Source: Flemingiibacterium sp045587285
GTDB taxonomy: Bacteria; Bacillota; Clostridia; Oscillospirales; CAG-272
Length of the DNA stretch: 19,802 nucleotides
Direction of reading: 5' to 3'
Assembly (NCBI GenBank): GCA_045587285.1
Contig: JAZNBZ010000254.1
Span: 1-19,802 of the forward strand
The position numbers were made by a program, and so were the translations under genes. The first letter of the stretch is position 1. Every line of letters begins with the position of its first letter. Of the stretch, positions 1 to 7,467 are shown piece after piece. The notes below the pieces were generated by a model that was given only the letters and a program-made list of their open reading frames with translations, was not told the DNA's origin and did not search any database.

Positions 1-3000
1 AGCCTGGCAATTTACCATACCGCCCTTGATTGAGTGCATTTCGCAGGGTGAGTAGCCGATGATGAGTGAGGGACCGGGATATGCTTCTGCTTCCTGGATT
101 GCCTTGAGAGTCTGAGCCATGTTAGCGCCCATAGCGATCTGTGCAACGTAAACGTAGCCGTAGGACATAGCGATCTCTGCAAGATTCTTCTTGCCGATTG
201 CCTTACCTGCTGCTGCGAACTGAGCAACCTGACCGATCTGAAAAGCCTTGGAAGCCTGGCCGCCGGTGTTAGAGTAAACCTCGGTATCGAATACCATAAT
301 GTTAACATCCTCGCCGGATGCAAGAACGTGGTCGAGACCGCCGAAGCCGATATCGTATGCCCAGCCGTCGCCACCGAAGATCCATACGGACTTCTTAGCG
401 AGGTAATCCTTCTCAGCGAGGATCTTGGGAGCTACAGGGCAACCGTCCTTTGCAGCCTTCTCGAGCTCTGCGATGAGAGCCTCTGCGGGAGCTGCGTTAG
501 CGGTGGAACTGTCCTTGGTGTCAAGGAATGCCTTAGCAGCAGCCTTGAACTCGTCGGAAGCCTTATCGGAAGCCATCATTTCCTCAACCATAGCGATGAG
601 TCTGTTTCTGATGGTCTTCTGAGCGAGGTGCATACCGAGACCGTGCTCTGCGTTATCCTCGAAGAGGGAGTTAGCCCAAGCCGGACCCTTGCCGCTCTCG
701 CGGTTTACGGTGTAAGGAGTTGCAGGTGCGGAACCGCCCCAGATGGAGGAACAACCGGTAGCGTTGGAGATATACATCGACTCACCGAAGAGCTGGGTGA
801 TAAGACGAGCGTAAGAGGTCTCTGCACAACCTGCGCAAGAGCCGGAGAACTCAAGCAGAGGCTGCTTGAACTGCGAGCCCTTAACGGTGGTGTTGATAAG
901 CTCGGGCTTTTCGGATACGTTTGCAACTGCGTAGCCCCAAGGAGCCTGCTGGTCAGCCTGGGTAGGAGCGAGAACCATCTCGAGTGCCTTCTTGTCAGTG
1001 CCGTCCTTTTCAGCCTTTGCGTTTACAGGGCAAGCCTTTACGCAGAGGGTACAACCCATACAGTCAGCAGGCGAGATAGCCATAGTGAACTTGTAGTCGG
1101 TCTTGATAACGGGCTTTTCGGTGAACTTGGTTGCTGCAGGAGCGTTTGCAGCCTCTTCAGCGGTCATCGCGTAAGGACGGATAGCAGCGTGAGGACATAC
1201 AAATGCACAGCTATTACACTGGATGCAGTTTTCGGGAATCCAAGTAGGAACGTAAACTGCAACGCCGCGCTTCTCGGAGATGGTCGAACCCTGCGGGAAC
1301 GTACCGTCAACGTAATCGGTGAACGCGGAAACAGGGAGGCTGTCGCCTGCCATTGCGTTGGTAGGAAGAACTACGTTGTTTACGAACTTCTCGAGGTCAG
1401 CACGCTCGGAGGTGAATGCAGCCTTGGGAGCGTCGGGAGCACAGGTCTTCCAAGCAGCGGGAACGTCAACTACGGTGTAAGCGTCAGCGCCTGCGTCGAT
1501 AGCGGCGTAGTTGAGGTCAACGATAGCCTGGCCCTTCTTGATGTAGGACTTGTATGCTGCCTTCTTCATATACTCGATAGCTTCGTCCTTGGGAAGAATG
1601 TTAGCGAGCGAGAAGAATGCGGACTGAAGAACGGTGTTCTTAACCTTTGCGTTACCGATCTTCTTGGTAGCGATCGTGGTAGCGTCGATGGTGATGAACT
1701 TAACGTTGTTGTTTGCGATGTAGGACTTAACAGCCGCAGGAAGGTTAGCGTCAAGCTCCTCAACGGTGTTCCAAGCACAGTCAAGAAGGAAGGTGCCGCC
1801 CGGCTTAACGTCGGAGATCATATCGTACTTCTTGAGGTATGCGGAGTTGTGGCAAGCAACGAAGTCAGCCTTGTTGATGTAGTAAGGAGACTTGATGGGG
1901 TTGTCACCGAATCTGAGGTGAGAAATGGTGATACCGGAAGTCTTCTTGGAGTCGTACTGGAAGTACGCCTGGATATACTTGTCGGTGTGGTCACCGATGA
2001 TCTTGATGGAGTTCTTGTTTGCACCAACGGTACCGTCGCCGCCAAGGCCCCAGAACTTACAAGCGATAGTGCCGGGAGCTGCGGTGTCGGGAGCGGGCTT
2101 CTCCTCGAGGGAAAGACCGGTAACGTCGTCTACGATACCGATAGTGAAGTTGTTCTTAGGCTCGTCCTTCGCGAGGTTCTCGTAAACTGCGAAGATGGAG
2201 GAAGGCGGAGTGTCCTTCGAGCCAAGACCGTAACGACCGCCAACAACGGTTGCCTTAACGCCCTTGAGAGCAAGTGCGGTAACAACGTCGAGGTAGAGCG
2301 GCTCACCGAGAGAACCGGGTTCCTTGGTTCTGTCGAGAACTGCGATCTTCTTTGCGGTAGCAGGGATAGCTTCAACGAGCTTGTCTGCAACGAAAGGACG
2401 GTAAAGTCTAACCTTAACGAGACCTACCTTCTCGCCTGCTGCCATCATATAGTCGATAACTTCCTCTGCAACGTCGCAGATGGAGCCCATAGCGATGATT
2501 ACACGCTCTGCGTCCGGTGCGCCGTAGTAGTTAAAGAGCTTGTAGTCGGTACCGATCTTAGCGTTTACCTTGTCCATATATTCCTCGACGATTGCGGGGA
2601 ATGCATCGTAGAACTTGTTGCAAGCCTCTCTGTGCTGGAAGAAGATATCGCCGTTTTCTGCGGAACCGCGGAGAACGGGATGCTCAGGGTTGAGAGAACG
2701 TGCACGGAATGCTGCGATAGCGTCCTTGTCAACCATCTCTGCGAGGTCTTCGTAGTCCCAAGCCTCGATCTTCTGGATCTCGTGCGAGGTACGGAAGCCG
2801 TCGAAGAAGTTGAGTACAGGTACACGGCCCTTGATGGTTGCAAGGTGAGCAACTGCGCCATGGTCCATAACTTCCTGAGGATTGGACTCTGCCATCATAG
2901 CGAAACCGGTCTGACGGCAAGCGTAAACGTCGGAGTGGTCACCGAAGATGTTGAGCGCGTGCGATGCTACGCAACGTGCAGAAACGTGGATAACGCAGGG

Positions 3001-3315
3001 GAGAAGCTCACCGGCGATCTTATACATATTAGGGATCATCAGAAGAAGACCCTGAGATGCGGTGTAAGTAGTGGTGAGAGCACCTGCTGCGAGAGAACCG
3101 TGAACGGTACCTGCAGCGCCTGCCTCGGACTGCATCTCGATAACCTTTACGGTATCGCCCATAATGTTCTTCAGGCCGGTAGCAGACCAAGTGTCTGTAA
3201 CGTCAGCCATTACGGAAGAAGGAGTAATGGGGTAGATGCCTGCCACTTCGGTAAACGCATACGACGCGTGAGCGGCGGCTGTGTTACCATCCATGGAAAT
3301 TTTCTTTCTTGCCAT
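1..3315 (-). CDS. nifJ: Pyruvate:ferredoxin (flavodoxin) oxidoreductase, C-terminus cut by window edge
   Basis: This enzyme oxidatively decarboxylates pyruvate with CoA to acetyl-CoA and CO2 and passes electrons to ferredoxin in the cytosol of anaerobes. About 1105 codons are visible; the family usually has about 1170-1190, so only the end is missing. The N-terminus carries the pyruvate-domain signature GIYPITPSSVMAD near residue 27. Two ferredoxin-type clusters follow (CIQCNSCAFVCP near 690, CMGCTLCVKACP near 750). The proximal-cluster pair CAGC lies near 823, and the thiamine diphosphate site GDGWAYDIGFGG near 980 with YSNTGGQ after it. The ATG at 3315 is preceded by a perfect AGGAGG nine bases upstream. 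Leu TTA/CTA and Ser TCA codons are nearly absent, as expected for a very highly expressed gene. Family assignment is near certain. Confidence 0.97.
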   Translation of the reverse strand, partial: MARKKISMDGNTAAAHASYAFTEVAGIYPITPSSVMADVTDTWSATGLKNIMGDTVKVIEMQSEAGAAGTVHGSLAAGALTTTYTASQGLLLMIPNMYKIAGELLPCVIHVSARCVASHALNIFGDHSDVYACRQTGFAMMAESNPQEVMDHGAVAHLATIKGRVPVLNFFDGFRTSHEIQKIEAWDYEDLAEMVDKDAIAAFRARSLNPEHPVLRGSAENGDIFFQHREACNKFYDAFPAIVEEYMDKVNAKIGTDYKLFNYYGAPDAERVIIAMGSICDVAEEVIDYMMAAGEKVGLVKVRLYRPFVADKLVEAIPATAKKIAVLDRTKEPGSLGEPLYLDVVTALALKGVKATVVGGRYGLGSKDTPPSSIFAVYENLAKDEPKNNFTIGIVDDVTGLSLEEKPAPDTAAPGTIACKFWGLGGDGTVGANKNSIKIIGDHTDKYIQAYFQYDSKKTSGITISHLRFGDNPIKSPYYINKADFVACHNSAYLKKYDMISDVKPGGTFLLDCAWNTVEELDANLPAAVKSYIANNNVKFITIDATTIATKKIGNAKVKNTVLQSAFFSLANILPKDEAIEYMKKAAYKSYIKKGQAIVDLNYAAIDAGADAYTVVDVPAAWKTCAPDAPKAAFTSERADLEKFVNNVVLPTNAMAGDSLPVSAFTDYVDGTFPQGSTISEKRGVAVYVPTWIPENCIQCNSCAFVCPHAAIRPYAMTAEEAANAPAATKFTEKPVIKTDYKFTMAISPADCMGCTLCVKACPVNAKAEKDGTDKKALEMVLAPTQADQQAPWGYAVANVSEKPELINTTVKGSQFKQPLLEFSGSCAGCAETSYARLITQLFGESMYISNATGCSSIWGGSAPATPYTVNRESGKGPAWANSLFEDNAEHGLGMHLAQKTIRNRLIAMVEEMMASDKASDEFKAAAKAFLDTKDSSTANAAPAEALIAELEKAAKDGCPVAPKILAEKDYLAKKSVWIFGGDGWAYDIGFGGLDHVLASGEDVNIMVFDTEVYSNTGGQASKAFQIGQVAQFAAAGKAIGKKNLAEIAMSYGYVYVAQIAMGANMAQTLKAIQEAEAYPGPSLIIGYSPCEMHSIKGGMVNCQA

Positions 3316-3356
3316 GTTGGAATTCCTCCTAAAAAAATAATTTTTGTCATATTTAT

Positions 3357-3416
3357 GCGTTACCTTGCGGGCTTGTCCGCACATTTGGGCGCACGGACAA
3401 AAGGGCGCAGTAACGC
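3357..3416 (-). promoter_or_regulatory. Folded 5' leader of the pyruvate:ferredoxin oxidoreductase mRNA
   Basis: Almost at the predicted transcript start the leader can fold into one long imperfect hairpin. The outer 7-bp stem pairs 3357-3363 with 3410-3416. A 4-bp stem (3366-3369 with 3406-3409) follows. The inner 7-bp stem TTGTCCG/CGGACAA pairs 3373-3379 with 3394-3400 around a 14-nt loop. An AU-rich stretch then leads to the AGGAGG. No poly-U tract follows it, so it is not a terminator. A 5' mRNA-stabilising hairpin or an unrecognised cis-regulator are both possible; I match it to no known riboswitch. Confidence 0.55.
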
Positions 3417-3425
3417 CACGATAAT

Positions 3426-3454
3426 ATTATACATCTTTTTTTACAAAAAGTAAA
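3426..3454 (-). promoter_or_regulatory. Sigma-A promoter of the pyruvate:ferredoxin oxidoreductase gene
   Basis: On the minus strand TTTACT (3449-3454) and a perfect TATAAT (3426-3431) are separated by 17 bp. Initiation near 3419 would give a leader of about 100 nt. Confidence 0.75.
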
Positions 3455-3532
3455 GATGTAATTTGATAAAAGTTTGGAACATTTTTGGAATGTTTTTATG
3501 TACTTATATATATTTAAGGTACGAAAGGTGTG

Positions 3533-3751
3533 TTATTCCTCGCCGCCAAGCTCTTTTTCCATCTTTTCGCGTACGCTTTTTATCTTGTCGGGCGTGATCT
3601 TGCCCTTCGTCTTTTCAAAGTATGCGACGGAGTTGCGCGCGAGCAGTAAAAACTGATTGTTGAGTGAGCGTCCCTCGCTCTCCGCGACGTAGTAGAGCTT
3701 TTCGAGTAAGTCGTCCGCAATACGCACGGTGACGGTCTTTTGATTTTTCAT
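3533..3751 (-). CDS. Small ribbon-helix-helix (Arc/MetJ-like) DNA-binding protein
   Basis: This is a 72-residue protein. Residues 5-10 (KTVTVR) look like the beta strand of a ribbon-helix-helix fold. Two helices follow: ADDLLEKLYYVAESEGRS, then the NNQFLLLARNSVAYFEK helix. A charged, lysine-rich tail ends it. Such proteins dimerise and insert paired strands in the DNA major groove, usually as autorepressors or antitoxins. No toxin-like gene adjoins it. It lies just upstream of, and points toward, the pyruvate:ferredoxin oxidoreductase gene, 79 bp from that gene's -35 box, and is divergent from comM. AGAGAGGA precedes the ATG. I see no convincing promoter for it. Its DNA target is unknown; its own promoter region or either neighbour would be an inference. 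Confidence 0.75.
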   Translation of the reverse strand: MKNQKTVTVRIADDLLEKLYYVAESEGRSLNNQFLLLARNSVAYFEKTKGKITPDKIKSVREKMEKELGGEE

Positions 3752-3820
3752 TATTTCGTCCTCTCTTTAGTGATAAATTTGCCTATAAAAATATTATCTT
3801 ATAAAATTTCAAATTACGTA

Positions 3821-3849
3821 TTGATTTTTTATGAAAGATGTGTTAAAAT
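3821..3849 (+). promoter_or_regulatory. Sigma-A promoter of comM
   Basis: TTGATT (3821-3826), a 17-bp spacer and TAAAAT (3844-3849) lie about 43 bp upstream of the comM start codon, in the divergent 140-bp gap shared with the small ribbon-helix-helix gene. Confidence 0.65.
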
Positions 3850-3891
3850 AGAAACAGAACAAAAGTTCGGTGCTTGAAATGAGGGTGAAAA

Positions 3892-5454
3892 ATGTTATCT
3901 ATCGTATATTCCGCAGGGCTTTTTGGCATTGACGGATTTCTCGTTACCGTCGAGTGTAATTCGCAGGATAAAATGCCGCAGTTTGAGATTATTGGACTTC
4001 CGGGTATGGCGATGCGCGAGTCAAAGGAGCGTATAATAGCCGCTGTCGAAAACAACGGCTTTATGTTCCCCGAAACGTGTCTTACGGTCAATTTAGCGCC
4101 TGCCGACAAGAAAAAAGAGGGCTCGACTTACGACCTCGCGATGGCTGTGGGCATAATGCAGTCGAATCATATACTCCCGATGACGCTTGACTTGTCGGGC
4201 TCGTGCTTTATCGGCGAGCTTTCGATGACGGGCGCGGTACGCGAGGCAAGCGGCGTGCTTTGTATGGCGATTGCCGCAAAGGAGGCAGGGATACACGATA
4301 TCTACGTGCCGCTCGGCAACGCGAAGGAGGCGTCGGTGGTTGACGGCGTGAGCGTCTACGGCGTGAAGGACCTTATGACGCTGTATAGGCACCTGCGCGG
4401 TGAGGCGCTTATCGAGCCGACGCGCTTTGAAAAAACGGAATTTGCACCCGGCAAAATGGACGCCTTCTGTGATTTTTCGGACGTTAAGGGACAGGAAAAG
4501 GTCAAGCGCGCGCTTGAAATTGCCGCCGCGGGCGGACACAACGTGCTTATGATAGGCCCACCCGGTACGGGCAAATCCATGCTTGCCAAGCGCCTTCCGA
4601 CGATACTTCCCGAGCTGACCTTCGACGAGGCACTCGAAACCTCGAAGATACATTCCATAGTCGGCAAGCTCAAGGAGGGCGTATCTATCGTAAACAGACG
4701 CCCGTTCCGTTCGCCGCATCACACGATGTCCGCGCCGAGCCTTGTCGGCGGCGGTGCAAATCCGCAGCCGGGCGAAATATCGCTCGCGCACAACGGAGTT
4801 TTGTTCCTCGACGAGCTGCCCGAGTTTAACAAGCTCGTCACCGAGTCGCTCCGCCAGCCGCTCGAGGATGGCAAGGTAACGATAACGCGCACGAACGGAA
4901 AGGTGACGTACCCTTGCTCGTTTATGCTCGTTGCGGCGATGAATCCGTGCAAATGCGGATATTTCGGTCACCCGACGCACAAATGCACCTGCAAGCAGGA
5001 GGACATTAAAAAATATCTCTCAAAAATCAGCGGACCGCTTCTCGACCGAATGGACATTCAGGTCGAGGTGTCCTCGCTTACGTACGACGAGCTTTCAAAG
5101 CCGAAATCGAGCGAAACGTCCGCCGACGTGCGCGAGCGCGTCAACAGGGCGCGCGAATTTGCAAGAAAACGCTGTGAGGACGCGGTTTTGCGCGATCCGA
5201 GGCTGCCGAAGATAAGCAAGAACGCGGATATGTCAACGAAGCATCTCGCGAAATTCTGCAAGCTTGACGACGAAGCGTCTGCGGTGCTTCGCGTTGCATA
5301 CGATAAAATGGGACTCTCAGCGCGAGGATACGACAGACTTCTCCGCGTGGCGAGAACGATAGCCGACCTTGCCGGAAGCGAGAATATACAGAAGCAGCAC
5401 GTCGCCGAGGCAATACAGCTTCGCACGCTTGACCGCAAATATTTCGGCAATTAA
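3892..5454 (+). CDS. comM: ComM/YifB family magnesium-chelatase-like AAA+ ATPase
   Basis: The product has 520 residues, close to the usual size of about 500-510. Residues 1-175 form the N-terminal ChlI-type domain (IIGLPGMAMRESKERI and LAPADKKKEGSTYDLAMAVG). The AAA+ core has Walker A GPPGTGKS at 222-229 and Walker B LFLDE at 304-308. Four cysteines (353, 355, 365, 367) form the family's CxC...CxC cluster, and the C-terminal Mg-chelatase domain includes AYDKMGLSARGYDRLLRVARTIADL. In Vibrio and Acinetobacter, ComM is a hexameric helicase that drives branch migration during natural transformation; the role in Clostridia is inferred by family. GAGGGTG precedes the ATG. It often sits beside dprA and topA elsewhere, but here stands alone, with a DnaA-box cluster directly after its stop codon. 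Confidence 0.95.
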   Translation: MLSIVYSAGLFGIDGFLVTVECNSQDKMPQFEIIGLPGMAMRESKERIIAAVENNGFMFPETCLTVNLAPADKKKEGSTYDLAMAVGIMQSNHILPMTLDLSGSCFIGELSMTGAVREASGVLCMAIAAKEAGIHDIYVPLGNAKEASVVDGVSVYGVKDLMTLYRHLRGEALIEPTRFEKTEFAPGKMDAFCDFSDVKGQEKVKRALEIAAAGGHNVLMIGPPGTGKSMLAKRLPTILPELTFDEALETSKIHSIVGKLKEGVSIVNRRPFRSPHHTMSAPSLVGGGANPQPGEISLAHNGVLFLDELPEFNKLVTESLRQPLEDGKVTITRTNGKVTYPCSFMLVAAMNPCKCGYFGHPTHKCTCKQEDIKKYLSKISGPLLDRMDIQVEVSSLTYDELSKPKSSETSADVRERVNRAREFARKRCEDAVLRDPRLPKISKNADMSTKHLAKFCKLDDEASAVLRVAYDKMGLSARGYDRLLRVARTIADLAGSENIQKQHVAEAIQLRTLDRKYFGN

Positions 5455-5467
5455 GAGTTTTCCGCAC

Positions 5468-5619
5468 TTTTCCACAAGGCTTGTGGAAAACCTCAAGGAC
5501 GCCTTTAAAATCCACTCATCTTGTTGAAAAGTGTGTGGAAAACCGTGTAAAACTCACGGGAATGCCCTGAAATTCGGCAAAAAATTATCCACGTTTTCCA
5601 CAGCGTGCGCTGTGGAAAA
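5468..5619. promoter_or_regulatory. DnaA-box-like cluster with two perfect inverted repeats
   Basis: Six near-consensus DnaA boxes (TTATCCACA type) lie in 152 bp. TTTTCCACA occurs at 5468-5476 and 5594-5602. TTATCCACG is at 5585-5593. TGTGGAAAA, the reverse orientation, occurs at 5482-5490, 5534-5542 and 5611-5619. A weaker TTTTCCGCA starts at 5458. Two pairs form perfect inverted repeats: 5468-5490 (11-bp arms, 1-bp centre) and 5594-5619 (12-bp arms, 2-bp centre). Neither is followed by a T tract, so they are poor terminators. No dnaA, dnaN or rpmH gene lies in the window, so a DnaA titration or regulatory cluster is more likely than the main origin. Structures linked to the neighbouring transposase are an alternative. 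Confidence 0.6.
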
Positions 5620-5671
5620 TGTGGGTGTGCGTGGTAAAGGTCTTGGTGGTAAGAAGGAAAATGAAAATTAT

Positions 5672-6184
5672 TTGCCAAAACGTAAAAAGAATCGTTTAAA
5701 GAGTTATGATTACAGTTCGTGTGGTGTATATTTTATCACGGTATGTACTTTGGAAAGAAGAAACTATTTTTGGACAACTGTAGGGGCGACCAGTGGTCGC
5801 CCGCAAGACGTTAAACTCTCTGTATACGGCGAAATTGTAAATGAGGCAATCAATAATATTACCGTTGCATATCCTGTGTTATCGCTTGAAAGTTATGTGA
5901 TTATGCCGAATCACATTCATATTCTTTTACGAGTTCGTACCGATGAGTGCGGGCGACCGCTGGTCGCCCCTACAATGTTGCGGGTTGTAAATCAACTAAA
6001 GGGGTATGTTTCTAAAAAAGCAGGAACATCGATTTGGCAAAAATCTTTTTATGACCACATCATTAGAAATCGTGAAGATTACGAGGAATGTTTTCGGTAT
6101 ATACATGAAAATCCTGTTCGTTGGTACTATGACGAATTATATACAAAAGATAAAGTCAACGAATTAAGAAAGGGACGGCGGTAA
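5672..6184 (+). CDS. REP-associated tyrosine transposase (RAYT, Y1/HUH family)
   Basis: Single-strand HUH endonucleases of this family recognise REP hairpins. The family pattern is clear: LPKRKKNRLKSYDYSS at the start, then VYFITVCT, the HUH motif VIMPNHIHILL, and WQKSFYDHIIRN with the candidate catalytic Tyr, ending in FRYIHENPVRW. Homologues begin near LPKRK, so I chose the TTG at 5672. No in-frame ATG lies upstream; the open frame continues back to a GTG at 5531, but that part runs across the DnaA-box repeats and does not look coding. AAGGA lies 13 bases before the TTG, which is far, so the 5' end may be decayed. The gene is visibly more AT-rich than its neighbours, a sign of transfer. Two REP-like palindromes lie inside it, and a third hairpin spans its stop codon. 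Confidence 0.8.
   Translation: MPKRKKNRLKSYDYSSCGVYFITVCTLERRNYFWTTVGATSGRPQDVKLSVYGEIVNEAINNITVAYPVLSLESYVIMPNHIHILLRVRTDECGRPLVAPTMLRVVNQLKGYVSKKAGTSIWQKSFYDHIIRNREDYEECFRYIHENPVRWYYDELYTKDKVNELRKGRR
5779..5805 (+). repeat. REP-like palindrome, copy 1, inside the transposase gene
   Basis: This is a 27-bp element built from GGGCGACC (5784-5791), a 3-nt loop and GGTCGCCC (5795-5802), with a TGTAGG head and a GCA tail. It matches the inverted copy at 5948-5974 at 26 of 27 positions. It is read in frame as part of the protein (VGATSGRPQ), at a place where relatives have variable sequence. Confidence 0.8.
5948..5974 (-). repeat. REP-like palindrome, copy 2, inverted, inside the transposase gene
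   Basis: This is the reverse complement of copy 1 with one change, in the loop. Its stem is 5951-5958 with 5962-5969. The pair is separated by 142 bp and oriented head-to-head like a two-REP (BIME-like) unit. It is translated as CGRPLVAPT. Confidence 0.8.
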
Positions 6185-6194
6185 ACCGTCCCTT
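6170..6194. terminator. Hairpin between convergent transposase and proA genes
   Basis: AAGGGACGG (6170-6178) pairs perfectly with CCGTCCCTT (6186-6194) around a 7-nt loop that contains the transposase stop codon. On the minus strand it follows the proA stop closely and leads into TTTCTTAATT, so it probably ends proA transcription. Its flanking TGTAAGGG resembles the TGTAGGGG head of the REP-like repeats, so it may be a diverged REP. Confidence 0.55.
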
Positions 6195-6202
6195 ACAATA
6201 TT

Positions 6203-7447
6203 TTATCTTACCTGACCGTCGCCCGTTATGAGATATTTTCTCGTGGTGAGCGCGTCGAGTCCCATCGGTCCGCGCGCGTGAAGCTTTTGCGTTGAGATGC
6301 CAAGCTCTGCGCCAAATCCGAACTCGCCGCCGTCGGTGAAGCGAGTGGACGCGTTGACGTATACCGCCGCCGCGTCAATCTCAGCGCGGAAGCGACTTGC
6401 ATTTTCCATATCGCGTGTGATTATAGCCTCACTGTGTCCCGTGTTGTAGCGGTTGACGTGCGCGATAGCTTCGTCGATGCCCGAAACTACCTTGACGGCG
6501 AGGATATAATCGTCGTATTCCGTTGCCCAGTCGGATTCCTTGGCAGCAGTGCAGCCGAGGATATTGCAGGTCTTTTCACAGCCGCGTATTTCGAGCGCTC
6601 CTTCAAGCGCCGCAACGAATTTCGGCAGAAATTCTGCCGCCTCGTCCTCGTGAACGAGCATCGTTTCTACAGCGTTGCATACGGACGGACGCGACATTTT
6701 TGCGTTTACCGCGACCTTAACGCCGATACCGTGATCGGCGGTTTTGTCGATGTAAATATGGCAGTTGCCCGCGCCGGTTTCGATTACGGGAACGGTGGCG
6801 TTGTCAACGACGCTTCGGATGAGTCCTGCGCCGCCGCGCGGAACCAAAAGATCAACGAGTCCGCGCATTTTCATAAGCGCGGTCGAGCTTTCGCGAGTGG
6901 TGTCCTCGATGAGTGCAAGCGCGTTTTCGGGAAGGCCGTTGTCCGCGAGTGCACGCCTCATAAGCGACGCGAGTACGCGGTTTGTTTCGATAGCTTCCTT
7001 TCCGCCGCGAAGCACGCACGCGTTGCCCGTTTTGATACAGAGAGCTGCCGCGTCAACGGTAACGTTTGGACGCGCTTCGTAAATTATCGCGACCACTCCG
7101 AGCGGTACGCGGATGTGCTCGATAACGAGCCCGTTCGGACGCGTGGTGCGCGTGCCCGAGCCGATAGGATCGTCGAGCATAATGAGCTGTGTTAAGCTGT
7201 CTGCGATGCCGTCGATGCGCTTTTTGTCAAGCTTCAGGCGGTCGAGCATCGGCGTGGGAACGCCGTTGTCGGCGGCGTTTGCAAGGTCGATGCCGTTAGC
7301 CTCGATGATGCGCTCGCTTTCTGCGACGAGCAGCTCGGCAATACGTGCGAGAACCGCATTTTTTACCTTAGTCGATGCGCCTGCAAGCGCGTTTTTTGCG
7401 TCAGCCGCCGCGGTGCATAGACCTTTTACGTAGTCGTTTGTCTGCAT
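6203..7447 (-). CDS. proA: Gamma-glutamyl phosphate reductase (proline biosynthesis)
   Basis: This enzyme reduces gamma-glutamyl phosphate with NADPH to glutamate-5-semialdehyde, the second step from glutamate to proline. The 414 residues match the normal length (about 415). The aldehyde-dehydrogenase-like fold shows PLGVVAIIYEARPNVT and GNACVLRGGKEA in the cofactor region, VPRGGAGLI near 202, and the catalytic Cys257 in RPSVCNAVET. The C-terminus FGFGAELGISTQKLHARGPMG is typical. AAGGA stands before the ATG. It lies 20 bp after the cysteine desulfurase gene and is probably the last gene of that operon. Its usual partner proB (glutamate 5-kinase), normally adjacent, is not in this window. Confidence 0.97.
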   Translation of the reverse strand: MQTNDYVKGLCTAAADAKNALAGASTKVKNAVLARIAELLVAESERIIEANGIDLANAADNGVPTPMLDRLKLDKKRIDGIADSLTQLIMLDDPIGSGTRTTRPNGLVIEHIRVPLGVVAIIYEARPNVTVDAAALCIKTGNACVLRGGKEAIETNRVLASLMRRALADNGLPENALALIEDTTRESSTALMKMRGLVDLLVPRGGAGLIRSVVDNATVPVIETGAGNCHIYIDKTADHGIGVKVAVNAKMSRPSVCNAVETMLVHEDEAAEFLPKFVAALEGALEIRGCEKTCNILGCTAAKESDWATEYDDYILAVKVVSGIDEAIAHVNRYNTGHSEAIITRDMENASRFRAEIDAAAVYVNASTRFTDGGEFGFGAELGISTQKLHARGPMGLDALTTRKYLITGDGQVR

Positions 7448-7467
7448 TTGTTTGTCCTTCTTAAAAG

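Noticed and set aside
328..3453. 1041-codon plus-strand open frame
   Set aside because: It lies opposite the pyruvate oxidoreductase in exact codon register, has no family motif, and is explained by codon bias in the real gene.
4093..4980. 295-codon minus-strand open frame
   Set aside because: Arg/Ala-rich shadow of comM.
5468..5490. Palindrome after comM as an intrinsic terminator
   Set aside because: The stem is perfect but no T tract follows on either strand, and both arms are DnaA-box 9-mers repeated nearby.
6434..7195. 253-codon plus-strand open frame
   Set aside because: Shadow of proA, without recognisable motif or ribosome-binding site.
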